A DNA stretch of 46,816 nucleotides. It comes from an uncultured bacterium. Its GTDB lineage: Bacteria; Bacteroidota; Bacteroidia; Bacteroidales; Bacteroidaceae. The notes below the pieces were generated by a model. The model worked only from the letters and a program-made list of their open reading frames with translations, did no database searches and was not told the DNA's origin. Shown in pieces: positions 27,513-37,074 of this stretch (the stretch's first letter is position 1; each line of letters starts with the position of its first letter). The position numbers and the translations under genes are program-made. The stretch is from NCBI GenBank assembly GCA_946546825.1, contig CAMNOK010000006.1, forward strand, positions 1 through 46,816. The letters run 5' to 3'.

Positions 27513-28340
27513 CTATCGGTCCAACTTAGAAAGTTCGGTAGCCATTGCCTGCTGAAGTTCACAGGCTTTCTCAGCTGCAATCTCGGCAAAGTGTTCATCA
27601 CTGGACGCATAGATAATACCACGAGAGGAATTGACGAGCAATCCGCAGTCGTTGTTCATGCCGTAACGACATACCTCTTCAAGCGAGCCGCCTTGTGCTC
27701 CGACACCGGGTACAAGAAGAAAATGGTCTGGTGCCAGACGACGAATGTCTTTGAACAACTCACCGCGGGTAGCTCCCACAACATACATCATGTTTTCTGG
27801 AGTGCTCCATTGTTGGGAGGTGCGAATTACTTTCTCGAAGAGCCTTTCACCGTTGGCATCCTGCATAAGTTGAAAGTCCAGGCTGCCTTTGTTACTGGTT
27901 AGGGCCAACAACACCACCCATCGGTTTTTGTAGTCGAGGAATGGTGTTACGGAGTCTTCACCCATATAGGGTGCCACCGTTAGCGCATCGATATCGTATT
28001 CTTCAAAAAATGTACGCGCGTACATTTTAGAGGTATTACCAATATCGCCACGCTTGGCATCTGCTATAATAAGATGGTTCGGATAGTGTTCTTTCAAATA
28101 GCCAATAGTTTCCTCAAAGGCTTTCATGCCATAAAGTCCGTGTGCTTCATAGAAAGCGAGGTTAGGCTTGTATGCTATGCAATAGGGGGCCGTAGCGTCT
28201 ATAATCTGACGGTTAAACTCAAATAACGGGTCTTGCAGGGCAAGTAGATGTTGCGGTAGTTTCTTGAAGTCGGTATCCAAGCCTACACATAGAAACGATT
28301 GCTTGGCAAATATTTGTTGAATCAGTTCTTGCCTGTTCAT
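27513..28340 (-). CDS. pyrF: Orotidine 5'-phosphate decarboxylase (type 2)
   Basis: It decarboxylates OMP to UMP, the last step of de novo pyrimidine synthesis. [13 protein letters not shown] at the start and the catalytic [18 protein letters not shown] (D94, K96, D99) identify it as the longer type 2 enzyme; [12 protein letters not shown] and [13 protein letters not shown] bind phosphate. The frame is open to 28376, but the ATG at 28340 ([11 protein letters not shown]) matches the family start and avoids overlap with prfA. The length is 275 residues. Confidence 0.95.
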   Translation of the reverse strand: MNRQELIQQIFAKQSFLCVGLDTDFKKLPQHLLALQDPLFEFNRQIIDATAPYCIAYKPNLAFYEAHGLYGMKAFEETIGYLKEHYPNHLIIADAKRGDIGNTSKMYARTFFEEYDIDALTVAPYMGEDSVTPFLDYKNRWVVLLALTSNKGSLDFQLMQDANGERLFEKVIRTSQQWSTPENMMYVVGATRGELFKDIRRLAPDHFLLVPGVGAQGGSLEEVCRYGMNNDCGLLVNSSRGIIYASSDEHFAEIAAEKACELQQAMATELSKLDR

Positions 28341-28365
28341 GATGTTTGTATTTAAAATTGGATGT

Positions 28366-29478
28366 TTACAATTCACTCTCTTTCATGCGTTCGGCATTCT
28401 CGGCCACGGTCAGTGCATCAATCATTGGCTGGATGTCTCCACCGAGGAAGCCTTGCAGATCATGGGTAGTGAAACCGATACGATGATCGGTGACACGCCC
28501 TTGTGGGAAGTTGTAGGTGCGAATCTTGGCTGAGCGGTCACCAGTAGAAACGAGACTCTTGCGCCTGTTGGCAATGTCATCGACATACTTCTGGTGTTCC
28601 TTGTCATAGATGAAGGTGTAGAGTCTTGACAGTGCACGCTCTTTATTCTTTGGCTGGTCGCGTGTTTCCGTACATTCGATAAGGATTTCCTCGGTCTCGC
28701 CGGTGTTCGGATTCTTCCACATGTAGCGCAGACGAACGCCAGACTCCACCTTGTTCACATTCTGTCCGCCGGCACCAGAAGACCGGAAGGTATCCCATTT
28801 GATTTCACCCTCGTTGATGTTTACTTCAAACTTGTCGGCTTCAGGCAATACGGCAACTGTGGCAGCGGAGGTTTGCATGCGTCCATTGGATTCGGTAACA
28901 GGAACACGCTGAACGCGATGTACACCTGATTCATATTTCAGTGTGCCATAAACATCGGTACCTGATACGGCAAAATCAATTTCTTTGTAGCCACCTACAG
29001 CTCCTTCGCTAAAGTCGGTGACAGAGAGCTGCCAACCCTTGGAGTCGCAGTAACGCTTATACATCTGGAAAAGGTCACCGGCAAAGAGACATGCTTCATC
29101 TCCACCCGTACCGGCTCTGATTTCCATTTGTACATTCTTGGCGTCTTCCGGGTCTTTTGGAACAAGGGCGATCTTGATTTCTTCTTCCAACTTAGGTTGA
29201 ATGGCTTCGTTCTCTGCCAGCTCTTCACGAGCCATCTCTTTCATCTCGGCGTCACTCTCATTGGTTAGGATATCCTTTGCTTCGCTGATGGAATTCAAAC
29301 AGGCAATGTATCGCCTGCGGATGTCCATGATGTCTGAGAGGTCCTTGTATTCCTTTGTCAGCTTGACAAAACGTTGCTGGTCGCCAATAACAGCAGGGTC
29401 GGTGATTAGGGTTGATACTTCTTCGAAGCGTGCTTCGAGGCCGTCAAGCTTCTGTAATATGCGGTTGTTTTCTATCAT
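28366..29478 (-). CDS. prfA: Peptide chain release factor 1
   Basis: RF1 terminates translation at UAA and UAG. The stop-codon-reading tripeptide is PVT (193-195, PxT as in RF1, not SPF of RF2). The peptidyl-tRNA hydrolysis motif GGQ is at 237-239 in [18 protein letters not shown]. An N-terminal helical domain (1-105) and the segment [12 protein letters not shown] complete the fold. The 370 residues are normal and no frameshift is present. It lies 2 bp after purM. Confidence 0.97.
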   Translation of the reverse strand: MIENNRILQKLDGLEARFEEVSTLITDPAVIGDQQRFVKLTKEYKDLSDIMDIRRRYIACLNSISEAKDILTNESDAEMKEMAREELAENEAIQPKLEEEIKIALVPKDPEDAKNVQMEIRAGTGGDEACLFAGDLFQMYKRYCDSKGWQLSVTDFSEGAVGGYKEIDFAVSGTDVYGTLKYESGVHRVQRVPVTESNGRMQTSAATVAVLPEADKFEVNINEGEIKWDTFRSSGAGGQNVNKVESGVRLRYMWKNPNTGETEEILIECTETRDQPKNKERALSRLYTFIYDKEHQKYVDDIANRRKSLVSTGDRSAKIRTYNFPQGRVTDHRIGFTTHDLQGFLGGDIQPMIDALTVAENAERMKESEL

Positions 29479-29480
29479 AG

Positions 29481-30668
29481 TTAATAATTAAATTCTCCAA
29501 ATTCAGACTTGATGACAAGCGACTTTTGGCCCTCCTCAATGTGTCCGACAATCTGAGCATCAATGTTGAAAGACTGAGAAATGGAAATTACCTGTTCTGC
29601 CACTTCTGGACGAACATATATCTCCATGCGATGTCCCATGTTGAACACTTGGTACATCTCTTGCCAGCTGGTTCCGGAACAGTCATGGATGGCATAGAAT
29701 AGTGGTGGAACAGGAAACATGTTGTCTTTCACGACACGGCAGTTGTCACCGATAAAGTGGAGTACTTTGGTCTGTGCGCCTCCTGTACAGTGTACCATTC
29801 CATGAATCTCCGGCCTCAGTTCATCGAGTATGCGCTTGATGACTGGTGCATAGGTGCGAGTGGGGGAGAGCACCAGCTGTCCCATATCAGGCAGTATTGT
29901 GTGTTGCGATTCCGTTGCAGCATAGGATACAGCATCGGTGAGAGCATACTTGCCGCTATATACTAACTCGTCAGGTACTTGGTGGTCGTAGCTCTCGGGA
30001 TATTTGCTTGCCAGATATTTGGCAAAGACATCGTGACGGGCGGAGGTGAGACCGTTAGAGCCCATACCACCGTTGTATCGTTGTTCATAGGTAGCTTGAC
30101 CTGTGGATGACAGACCGACAATGACATCACCGGGACGGATGTTGGCATTATCAATCACATCCTTTCGTTTCATTCTGCAGGTAACAGTAGAGTCAACGAT
30201 GATGGTTCGCACCAGGTCGCCCACATCGGCAGTTTCACCACCTGTAGGCCAGATGCCAATGCCCATTTCCCGCATTTCGGCAAGCAGTTCATCGGTTCCG
30301 TTGATGATGGCAGAAATCACCTCGCCAGGAATGAGCATCTTGTTGCGCCCGATGGTAGAGCTCACCAGAATGTTATTAACTGCCCCCACACAGAGTAGGT
30401 CGTCGGTATTCATCACGATGGCATCTTGCGCAATACCCTTCCACACGCTCATGTCGCCCGTTTCGCGCCAATACATGTAGGCAAGACTCGATTTGGTGCC
30501 GGCCCCGTCGGCATGCATGATGTTGCAATATTCAGGGTCGCCGCCCAGGATGTCGGGAATAATTTTGCAGAACGCCTGTGGGAATATACCCTTATCAATA
30601 TTTTTGATGGCGTTGTGAACATCTTCCTTTGCGGCGCTCACGCCACGCTGCATATATCTGTTATTCAT
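29481..30668 (-). CDS. purM: Phosphoribosylformylglycinamidine cyclo-ligase
   Basis: AIR synthase of the purine pathway, closing the imidazole ring with ATP. It starts NNRYMQRGVSAAKEDVHNAI; the ATP-binding domain contains HADGAGTKSSLAYMYW, QDAIVMNTDDLLCVGA and GGETADVGDLV. The C-terminal domain carries VHCTGGAQTKVLHF and FNMGHRMEIYV. At 395 residues it is longer than the E. coli enzyme (about 345), as in other Bacteroidota. It lies in the run between lemA and prfA. Confidence 0.93.
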   Translation of the reverse strand: MNNRYMQRGVSAAKEDVHNAIKNIDKGIFPQAFCKIIPDILGGDPEYCNIMHADGAGTKSSLAYMYWRETGDMSVWKGIAQDAIVMNTDDLLCVGAVNNILVSSTIGRNKMLIPGEVISAIINGTDELLAEMREMGIGIWPTGGETADVGDLVRTIIVDSTVTCRMKRKDVIDNANIRPGDVIVGLSSTGQATYEQRYNGGMGSNGLTSARHDVFAKYLASKYPESYDHQVPDELVYSGKYALTDAVSYAATESQHTILPDMGQLVLSPTRTYAPVIKRILDELRPEIHGMVHCTGGAQTKVLHFIGDNCRVVKDNMFPVPPLFYAIHDCSGTSWQEMYQVFNMGHRMEIYVRPEVAEQVISISQSFNIDAQIVGHIEEGQKSLVIKSEFGEFNY

Positions 30669-30710
30669 AAACCTTTATCTTAAGCGAATTAATAGAACCC
30701 TCCTTTAATT

Positions 30711-31301
30711 TCAGAATTTCACTTGCGGTGCTTGCTCGGCTCCTGCTTCCGACTCAAACTTCTGCATCTGTGCAAAACCAAACATTCCGGCCAGCACGTT
30801 TTTGGGGAAAGAGCGAACGGCAACATTATATTGCTGCGCCACCTGATTATAAGTGTTTCGAGCTTCGTTGATGCGGTTTTCAGTTCCTTCGAGCTGCACC
30901 TGCAGGTCGCGGAAGTTTTCGTTGGCTTTCAATTCGGGATATTGCTCTTGCACACGCAGCAAACGACCGAGGGCCGTGGCCAGTTCGCCCTGTGCTTCCT
31001 GAAACTGCTTGATTTTCTCGGGGGTGATGTTTGCAAGGTCAACATTAATGCTGGTGGCTTTTGCCCGTGCACTGGTAACAGCTTCAAAGGTTTCCTTTTC
31101 GTGGGCTGCATAGCCCTTCACCGTTTCTACCAGATTGGGTATCAGGTCGGCTCTGCGCTGGTAGGCCGACTGCACGTTGGCCAAAGCGGTGGTAGCCTTT
31201 TCCTGTTCACTTACCATCGAATTATAGGAACTCGACATCCAGAATCCAATAATCACTACTGCTGCAACAACAGCGATGAGCGTTTTATTCATTTTCTTCA
31301 T
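30711..31301 (-). CDS. lemA: LemA family protein
   Basis: A 196-residue membrane protein. A single N-terminal helix (about 6-25, LIAVVAAVVIIGFWMSSSYN) is followed by a helical bundle with the LemA hallmarks ANVQSAYQRRADLIPNLVETVKGYA and YPELKANENFRDLQVQLEGTENRI. The C-terminal part has YNVAVRSFPKNVLAGMFGF. The function of LemA proteins is not settled. The bundle should face the periplasm. The gene directly upstream encodes a TPM-domain protein, a frequent lemA partner. Confidence 0.93.
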   Translation of the reverse strand: MKKMNKTLIAVVAAVVIIGFWMSSSYNSMVSEQEKATTALANVQSAYQRRADLIPNLVETVKGYAAHEKETFEAVTSARAKATSINVDLANITPEKIKQFQEAQGELATALGRLLRVQEQYPELKANENFRDLQVQLEGTENRINEARNTYNQVAQQYNVAVRSFPKNVLAGMFGFAQMQKFESEAGAEQAPQVKF

Positions 31302-31341
31302 AATTGATAGTATAATTTGTTGTGTATTTGCTATTTATTCT

Positions 31342-32451
31342 TCACCACCGCGATGTGGCACCGCCGCCGCCAAACGAACCGCCACCGAACGAACCGCCGC
31401 TGAAGCCGCCTCCACTAAATCCATCACTGCCGCCATGCCCTCCACCGAAGCCACCCATATAGAAGCCCGAGCCATTGTGGAATGGGTTGGCGATGAGGCC
31501 AATATTGTTGAGAGCAGCTAACCACACATATTTACGGTTCAGCCTTACGAAGAAAAGCCCCCACGCCGTAAGGAACGCCATGGTAAGAAGAACGGGCAGG
31601 TCTTCGGCCGAGATGTCTTCCTGTTCAGTTACTGTCAAAGTGGGCATGGGCTTCTTCAGCAACAGGGCATATATACCCTCAGTCAAGTATATCATTGCAG
31701 TGTCGGGTTGTTGGGCTTTCATGGCAGGCACCACAAAGCGTTGCTCAAGGCGGTGGCATTCCACATCGGTAAGGTCGGCTTCAAGCGAACGTCCCGGCGA
31801 TATATTGATACTGCGGTCTTCATATCCAACCACCACCATCAGTCCTCTGTTGTTAATGCCCACTCCATATCTGTTGCCCACATCCTGGGCCATGCGAAAG
31901 GGGTCGTCGTTTTCAATATGGTTCACCACAATCACCACCGACTGCACGCCAAGTTTTTTGTCCAGTTCCAGCAAGGTGCCATTCATTCGCTGCACGGCCA
32001 GAGGGGATAGCACATGGTCGGGGTTCGACACATATTGTGTAGAGTCTTTGAGAAAAGGAATGGGAATGTTTTCGGCATTCCAGTAGGTAACACTTTCTGT
32101 GTTGTTGGTAACGGGTGCCTGGGTTTCCGATGCGGGCAGAGCACATTGGCAACATGTAACGGCTAAAAGCACCCCCGCCACAAAGCACCATACCCACAGC
32201 TTTCGCCATTTCGCCCACGCAGGGTTGGCCCGCTGTTGCAAGTTTAGCATCTGCTGTGCCTCTTGCCTATAGCTTGCTGTCAGCTGGTTGTATCTGTTAG
32301 AATAGCGTTCTGCCAAGTTCGAAGAGCCCATACCCTCAAACATTCCCATTTGATGCTTTTCCTGCAAATAGGAATGCTTTAGCTGCCGTATGGTATAGTT
32401 ATACCTGTCGGTCAGCATTTTCAGATTGTCGGCATAGGTTATCATCATCAA
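31342..32451 (-). CDS. TPM-domain membrane protein with N-terminal extension
   Basis: A 369-residue protein. Residues 1-80 are hydrophilic and helical (rich in Gln, Tyr and Arg). A hydrophobic segment at about 86-103 (VWCFVAGVLLAVTCCQCA) follows, then a TPM/DUF477 domain (about 130-270) with VSNPDHVLSPLAVQRMNG, LGVQSVVIVV and NNRGLMVVVGYEDRSINI. A second hydrophobic stretch (PVLLTMAFLTAWGLFFV) and a Gly/Ser/Phe-rich tail ending GGGGATSRW close the chain. TPM domains occur in putative phosphatases and in proteins linked to membrane protein assembly. TPM proteins usually begin with a signal peptide; the long cytoplasmic extension here is unusual. The start is one of three adjacent ATGs. Confidence 0.85.
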   Translation of the reverse strand: MMMITYADNLKMLTDRYNYTIRQLKHSYLQEKHQMGMFEGMGSSNLAERYSNRYNQLTASYRQEAQQMLNLQQRANPAWAKWRKLWVWCFVAGVLLAVTCCQCALPASETQAPVTNNTESVTYWNAENIPIPFLKDSTQYVSNPDHVLSPLAVQRMNGTLLELDKKLGVQSVVIVVNHIENDDPFRMAQDVGNRYGVGINNRGLMVVVGYEDRSINISPGRSLEADLTDVECHRLEQRFVVPAMKAQQPDTAMIYLTEGIYALLLKKPMPTLTVTEQEDISAEDLPVLLTMAFLTAWGLFFVRLNRKYVWLAALNNIGLIANPFHNGSGFYMGGFGGGHGGSDGFSGGGFSGGSFGGGSFGGGGATSRW

Positions 32452-32470
32452 CTATTCCAGTATTTGCATT

Positions 32471-33217
32471 TTAGTTGTTGTTCCAGAAATCCCAAGAGGC
32501 ATGAGCCTGCAAGAGCAGCATTTCGAGTCCGTTCTTCACCACCGCCCCATGTTCAGCTCCCTGCTTCATGAAAAGCGTTTCGCCGGGGTTGTACACCAAA
32601 TCGTAGAGCAGTGTTCGCTCGTTCATGGCCTCGTAGGGCAATGGTGGGCACTCATCAGTATGTGGATACATGCCCACGGGTGTGCAATTAACCACAACCT
32701 TAAACTCTTCGGCCAGCATCTGCGTTGTGATGTCGCTGTAACAAATAACTCCACTGCGCCTTATTCTACTCACCAATTGTGTTTCTACCCCCAACTTGTG
32801 AAGGGCATAGAGCACGGCTTTCGATGCGCCACCAGTTCCTAACACCAAAGCCTTGCGATGATGCTCTGCCAGCAAAGGCTCTATGCTTTCGCTGAAACCA
32901 ATTACATCACTGTTAAAACCTTTCAGATGTGGGCGGTTGCCGTGTTGCACCACCTTCACCACATTCACGGCTCCAATGGCTTTCGCTTCGTTGCTCATGT
33001 CGTCGAGAAACGAAATAATCTTCTCCTTATAGGGAATGGTTACATTAAATCCGCACAGTTCAGGATTGGCAGCGAGCATAGCCGGCAGTTGTTCAATGCT
33101 GGGCAGTTCGAAGTTGATGTACTGCGCATCGATATGCTCGTTTTGAAACTTCTCGTTGAAGAACTTACTTGAAAAGGAGTGTCCGAGAGGAAATCCTAAT
33201 AGTCCGAATTTTTTCAT
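32471..33217 (-). CDS. aroE: Shikimate dehydrogenase
   Basis: It reduces 3-dehydroshikimate to shikimate in aromatic amino acid synthesis. FGLLGFPLGHSFSSKFF gives the shikimate-binding S14-x-S16 pair; GFNVTIPYKEKI supplies the catalytic Lys (K64); VLGTGGASKAVLYAL is the dinucleotide-binding loop. The 248 residues place it at the short end of the family (usually 250-290), but the C-terminus (GLEMLLLQAHASWDFW) is complete. It starts 24 bp after ubiE/menG. Confidence 0.94.
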   Translation of the reverse strand: MKKFGLLGFPLGHSFSSKFFNEKFQNEHIDAQYINFELPSIEQLPAMLAANPELCGFNVTIPYKEKIISFLDDMSNEAKAIGAVNVVKVVQHGNRPHLKGFNSDVIGFSESIEPLLAEHHRKALVLGTGGASKAVLYALHKLGVETQLVSRIRRSGVICYSDITTQMLAEEFKVVVNCTPVGMYPHTDECPPLPYEAMNERTLLYDLVYNPGETLFMKQGAEHGAVVKNGLEMLLLQAHASWDFWNNN

Positions 33218-33241
33218 GAGCTGTGGTTTAATGGAGAAAGT

Positions 33242-34018
33242 TCACTTAGTTGCAAAATAGAGTGTACATATACCGAACGTGAGTCGCCGGAAAGCGCATT
33301 GCGAGAAGCCTGCCCTTGCAAGAATGCCCATCATTTCTTCGCCTTGGGGGAAAGCTTCAATGGTTTTAGTAAGATAGGAATAGGCACTGATATCTTTTGA
33401 TATGGCGCGCCCATAAAGCGGAAGCACTGTGTGGGAATAGATGGCAAAAAGCTGCTTCATGGGAAAGCTCACGGGTGTTGTTAGTTCGGCAATGCACAGG
33501 TGACCTCCCTTTCGCAGCACACGGCACATTTCGCTCAGTCCCTGTTCCAGGTTTGAGAAGTTTCTGATGCCAAATGCGGCAGTAACTGCATCGAAGCTTT
33601 CACTGGGATAGGAAAGGTGCATGCAGTCTTCCTTCTCAAATTGAATGATGTGTTGCAGTCCGGCCTTTGCAACCTTTTCCTTCCCCACCTTCATCATGTT
33701 TTCGCTGATGTCTGTTCCAATCAACCTGGCTGGATGCAGCATCTGCGCCGCCATGATTGCAAAATCGCCCGTTCCGGTTGCAATGTCGAGCATGTGCTGC
33801 GGGGCATGAGGCTTTAGCATGCGAATAGCCTTACGCCTCCAAATGCGGTCTATGTCCCACGAAAGACGATGATTCAGTTTATCGTAGGTGGGAGCTATGT
33901 TGTTGAACATAGCCTCCACCTGTCGTGTTTTTTCGCCCTCGTTGCTGTAGGGCTTAATGGCTTCTTGTTTATACAATGTAGAATAATGTTTATTTATTGG
34001 CGTTTTGTTTGTAGCCAT
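33242..34018 (-). CDS. ubiE: Demethylmenaquinone methyltransferase
   Basis: A SAM-dependent methyltransferase (UbiE/MenG family) that makes the last step of menaquinone synthesis. [20 protein letters not shown] and [14 protein letters not shown] are the family N-terminal motifs, [16 protein letters not shown] is the SAM-binding loop, and [20 protein letters not shown] is motif II. The 258 residues include about 35 extra at the N-terminus. The ATG at 34018 overlaps purC by 25 bp; the next Met would cut into the conserved domain. It probably acts on the product of MenA (17821). Confidence 0.94.
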   Translation of the reverse strand: MATNKTPINKHYSTLYKQEAIKPYSNEGEKTRQVEAMFNNIAPTYDKLNHRLSWDIDRIWRRKAIRMLKPHAPQHMLDIATGTGDFAIMAAQMLHPARLIGTDISENMMKVGKEKVAKAGLQHIIQFEKEDCMHLSYPSESFDAVTAAFGIRNFSNLEQGLSEMCRVLRKGGHLCIAELTTPVSFPMKQLFAIYSHTVLPLYGRAISKDISAYSYLTKTIEAFPQGEEMMGILARAGFSQCAFRRLTFGICTLYFATK

Positions 34019-34947
34019 TGTGCCACGTTACGTTCAATGCGCGTGGCAATGTCGGCATCGTCTGTAGCCTTGTTGAACGGCTCTCCCACGATATGTTCGT
34101 AAAGCTCGATGTAGCGGTCTGAAACGCTCTCGGCATATTCGTCGGTAATCTCAGGCATTTGCTGTCCGGGTTCGTTCATGAAGTTGTGTTCTATGAGCCA
34201 CTGTCGCACAAACTCTTTCGAGAGCTGTCGCTGCGGTTCTCCCTTGGCCAGTTTTTCTTCGTAGCCATCGGCATAGAAGTAGCGGCTGGAGTCTGGCGTG
34301 TGAATTTCATCGATGAGGTACACCTTGCCGTCGCGCTTACCAAATTCATACTTGGTGTCAACCAGAATAAGTCCGCGCTTGGCAGCAATTTCTTGTCCGC
34401 GTGCAAAAATGCGCCTGGTGTAGTTCTCCATCACGGCATAATCCTCGGCCGAAACAATTCCCTGTGCAATAATTTCTTCCTTTGAGATGTTCATGTCGTG
34501 CCCTTCATCGGCTTTTGTGGTGGGTGTGATGATGGGTTCTGGGAAGCGTTCGTTCTCGCGCATACCATCGGGCAACTTCACTCCGCACAGTTCGCGGCAT
34601 CCTTTCTGATATTCGCGCCAGGCCGAGCCGGTGAGAATGCTGCGGATAATCATTTCCACGCGGAACCCTTCGCAGCGCAGTCCAACGGTAACCATGGGAT
34701 CGGGCGTGGCCAGTTTCCAGTTGGGGCAGATGTCGGCAGTGGCATCTAAGAACTTGGCTGCAATTTGGTTGAGCACCTGTCCCTTAAAGGGTATTCCCTT
34801 TGGCAGCACCACGTCGAAAGCCGAAATGCGGTCGGTGGCCACCATCACCATCAAGTCGTCGTTAATGTTGTACACATCGCGCACCTTGCCGTGGTACACG
34901 CTTTTTTGTCCCTCAAAGTTGAAGTTAGTCGTTGTTAATGCTTTCAT
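33994..34947 (-). CDS. purC: Phosphoribosylaminoimidazole-succinocarboxamide synthase
   Basis: SAICAR synthetase of purine synthesis. [30 protein letters not shown] is here as adjoining pieces, with [15 protein letters not shown] and [20 protein letters not shown] (catalytic and ATP-binding residues) and HTPDSSRYF. The 317 residues match the longer (yeast-like/Bacteroidota) form rather than the 240-residue form. It overlaps phoH by 23 bp at its start and ubiE by 25 bp at its end. Confidence 0.96.
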   Translation of the reverse strand: MKALTTTNFNFEGQKSVYHGKVRDVYNINDDLMVMVATDRISAFDVVLPKGIPFKGQVLNQIAAKFLDATADICPNWKLATPDPMVTVGLRCEGFRVEMIIRSILTGSAWREYQKGCRELCGVKLPDGMRENERFPEPIITPTTKADEGHDMNISKEEIIAQGIVSAEDYAVMENYTRRIFARGQEIAAKRGLILVDTKYEFGKRDGKVYLIDEIHTPDSSRYFYADGYEEKLAKGEPQRQLSKEFVRQWLIEHNFMNEPGQQMPEITDEYAESVSDRYIELYEHIVGEPFNKATDDADIATRIERNVAQWLQTKRQ

Positions 34948-35896
34948 TTGGTTTATTGTTTATTTTGTCGAACGCATCATAGGCGTTAACGATGCGCGTA
35001 ACAAGTTTGTGCCTTACAATATCTTTCTGCCCCAGTTCCACCACACCAATGCCTTCAATGCCTGTGAGAATGCGCAGAGCCTCTTTCAGTCCGCTGGTTT
35101 GTTGTTTGGGCAGGTCCACTTGGGTCATATCGCCGGTGATAATCATTTTGGTGTTCCATCCCATGCGTGTTAGAAACATGCGAATCTGTTGCGGTGTGGT
35201 GTTCTGTGCCTCGTCGAGAATAACCACGGCATCGCTCAATGTGCGACCACGCATGAAGGCGAGGGGTGCAATCTGTATAACCCTTTTCTCCATCATGTCT
35301 TGCAGTTTCACCTGTGGCAGCATGTCTTCGAGTGCATCGTAGAGTGGTTGCAGATAGGGATCTATCTTGTCTTTCATATCGCCTGGCAGGAACCCGAGCT
35401 TTTCGCCTGCTTCCACGGCGGGCCTTGAAAGAATAATTTTCTTGGCAGTCTTCTCCTTGAGTGCTTTGACGGCAAGAGCGATGGAAAGATAGGTCTTTCC
35501 TGTTCCAGCAGGACCAACAGCAAAAATCATATCGTTTTGTTCGAAAGCGTCAATCAACAATTGTTGATTTTGAGAACGACTTTTGATGGGACGGCCACTT
35601 ACACTATAGCACACAACACCTTTTGCCGAGTCGGCTTTGGTCTTCCGTCCCTTGATAATATCAAGAATATCTTCTTCATTAATGGTGTTGTGTTTCACGA
35701 TGTGACGTCTTATCGACTCCACGTTCTCTTCCAATCGTGCCATCTCTTCTTCGTCACCGAGTATGCGTAGTACATTGTCGCGTGCTACTATGCGTACCTT
35801 AGGAAACAATGACTTGACCATTTGCAGATGGCTATTGCCTACCCCATAAAACATCAGGGGGTCGATGTCTTCTAATATTATATGTTTCTCCGTCAA
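34925..35896 (-). CDS. PhoH-family ATPase
   Basis: A cytoplasmic P-loop ATPase of the PhoH/YbeZ type, associated with RNA metabolism. Residues 1-80 contain a KH-like segment ([19 protein letters not shown]). Walker A is GPAGTGKT (128-135), Walker B VILDEAQN (225-232), and [20 protein letters not shown] follows. The 323 residues are normal. The usual partner ybeY is not next to it. It is the first gene of the long run and has a good promoter 20 nt before the predicted leader. Confidence 0.93.
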   Translation of the reverse strand: MTEKHIILEDIDPLMFYGVGNSHLQMVKSLFPKVRIVARDNVLRILGDEEEMARLEENVESIRRHIVKHNTINEEDILDIIKGRKTKADSAKGVVCYSVSGRPIKSRSQNQQLLIDAFEQNDMIFAVGPAGTGKTYLSIALAVKALKEKTAKKIILSRPAVEAGEKLGFLPGDMKDKIDPYLQPLYDALEDMLPQVKLQDMMEKRVIQIAPLAFMRGRTLSDAVVILDEAQNTTPQQIRMFLTRMGWNTKMIITGDMTQVDLPKQQTSGLKEALRILTGIEGIGVVELGQKDIVRHKLVTRIVNAYDAFDKINNKPNESINND

Positions 35897-35921
35897 AGTC
35901 CTGCTTAATTTAATTTGTGTG

Positions 35922-35953
35922 CAAAGTTACAAAAAAGCCGTGAAACATACAAA
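35922..35953 (-). promoter_or_regulatory. Promoter at the head of the long gene run (phoH)
   Basis: On the minus strand: TTTG (plus 35950-35953), 20 nt, TAACTTTG (plus 35922-35929), a full consensus match. The start is near 35916, about 20 nt before the phoH ATG. Confidence 0.72.
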
Positions 35954-35969
35954 TAAAATGACAAGGCAC

Positions 35970-36000
35970 TTTCTTATTCGCAAACTTTTTCATAACTTTG
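35970..36000 (+). promoter_or_regulatory. Promoter of the DUF5715 gene
   Basis: TTTC at 35970-35973, 19 nt, TAACTTTG at 35993-36000. It is divergent from the phoH promoter. Confidence 0.6.
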
Positions 36001-36025
36001 TGCGCTCAAATGACAAACAATAGTA

Positions 36026-36952
36026 ATGGTTATTAGTAAAAAGAGATATTTACAGGGTTTTGCCATCTTGGTTATCGTATTAGCGGTGATAAGGGCAGTC
36101 AGAGATGAGAGGGCACACGAGAGAACTCCTGTGACTGTTGTTGAAGGAGATAGCTTGGCTCTTGCTGCCAATGAAGATACTGTTCAGGAAGAAGAGCGGA
36201 AGGCTTTAGAGGCGTGGGAAAAAGCGCAGGAGAGAAAGGAAATGGAGGCTGATGCTCAGGCGATAGAAGAATCAAAAGCTCAGTCTGTCAGTGAGGAGGC
36301 TTCTCAGACGGATGGTATGGTGCCTTTAAAACCTAATGAGAAAACTCGCTTCTTTAATCCAGACGGTTCGGTGGCACGCCATCGTATAGTGAGTGTCAGG
36401 AGTTACTCTGAAGCTTTTCCAGATGGACAGGATACTCAGATTCTTGCTGCTCAGAAATGGGGCGTTTCACCTGTTCAAAACCGTTCTGAGGCAGAAAATA
36501 GAAAGGCGGAACTTGTCTTTGTCGGAAGTAATCCCTATTTTTATGTAGAGCCTCTGTATCAGAGTATTCCTTATCTTGTACCGAGGGCTTCCTCTGTATT
36601 GCAAGACATAGGGCGATGCTTTTTCGATAGCTTACAGTTGAAGGGATTGCCACTACATAGGATTATTATTACCAGTGTTATGCGCACAAAGGATGATGTT
36701 GCTCGACTTCGCAGCCATAATGGAAATGCAACAGAAAACAGTTGCCACATGTATGGTACAACATTTGATATCGCTTATAATCGATATTTGCGTGTAGAGG
36801 AAAACGATAGTGCATACTCAAAGCGACGGACGGTAGCTGATGTTCGACTGAAACAAATTCTTTCGGAAGTTCTTAACGATCAGCGGAAAAATGGAAATTG
36901 TTATGTGAAATACGAAGTGAAGCAAGGGTGCTTTCATGTTACAGTCCGTTGA
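36026..36952 (+). CDS. DUF5715 protein with M15-peptidase-like metal site
   Basis: A 308-residue protein with an uncleaved N-terminal membrane helix (about 9-25), then a charged, Glu-rich linker (about 50-100) and a periplasmic C-terminal domain (about 165-308). That domain has SVMRTKDDVARLRSHNGNA, NSCHMYGTTFDIAYNRY (H241, D248) and GCFHVTVR (H304). The H-x6-D pair and a late His match the zinc ligands of D-Ala-D-Ala peptidases (M15 / Hedgehog fold). The expected catalytic Glu a few residues before the last His is missing (E297 is 7 residues away). A cell-wall role is plausible; activity is uncertain. Confidence 0.78.
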   Translation: MVISKKRYLQGFAILVIVLAVIRAVRDERAHERTPVTVVEGDSLALAANEDTVQEEERKALEAWEKAQERKEMEADAQAIEESKAQSVSEEASQTDGMVPLKPNEKTRFFNPDGSVARHRIVSVRSYSEAFPDGQDTQILAAQKWGVSPVQNRSEAENRKAELVFVGSNPYFYVEPLYQSIPYLVPRASSVLQDIGRCFFDSLQLKGLPLHRIIITSVMRTKDDVARLRSHNGNATENSCHMYGTTFDIAYNRYLRVEENDSAYSKRRTVADVRLKQILSEVLNDQRKNGNCYVKYEVKQGCFHVTVR

Positions 36953-36995
36953 TTCTATTTCTTAGTAAATCAGAATAAAAAAAACTTTCACTATT

Positions 36996-37043
36996 CACAT
37001 AAAGGAGGGGACTGCCATCAAGGCCAGTCCCCTTCTTTATGTG
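36996..37043. terminator. Bidirectional terminator between DUF5715 and GGGtGRT genes
   Basis: CACATAAAGGAGGGGACTG (36996-37014) pairs with CAGTCCCCTTCTTTATGTG (37025-37043), 19 bp with one G-U pair. It lies between converging genes and can serve both. Confidence 0.85.
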
Positions 37044-37074
37044 TTTGAGAATGATGGTCTTATCTCAAATCAGC

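Noticed and set aside
28341..28376. Longer start for pyrF
   Set aside because: It would run into the prfA stop region and adds residues absent from the family; the ATG at 28340 gives the normal N-terminus.
31350..31460. GC-rich tandem repeat as a separate DNA element
   Set aside because: It encodes the Gly/Ser/Phe-rich tail of the TPM protein, so the repetition is explained by the protein.
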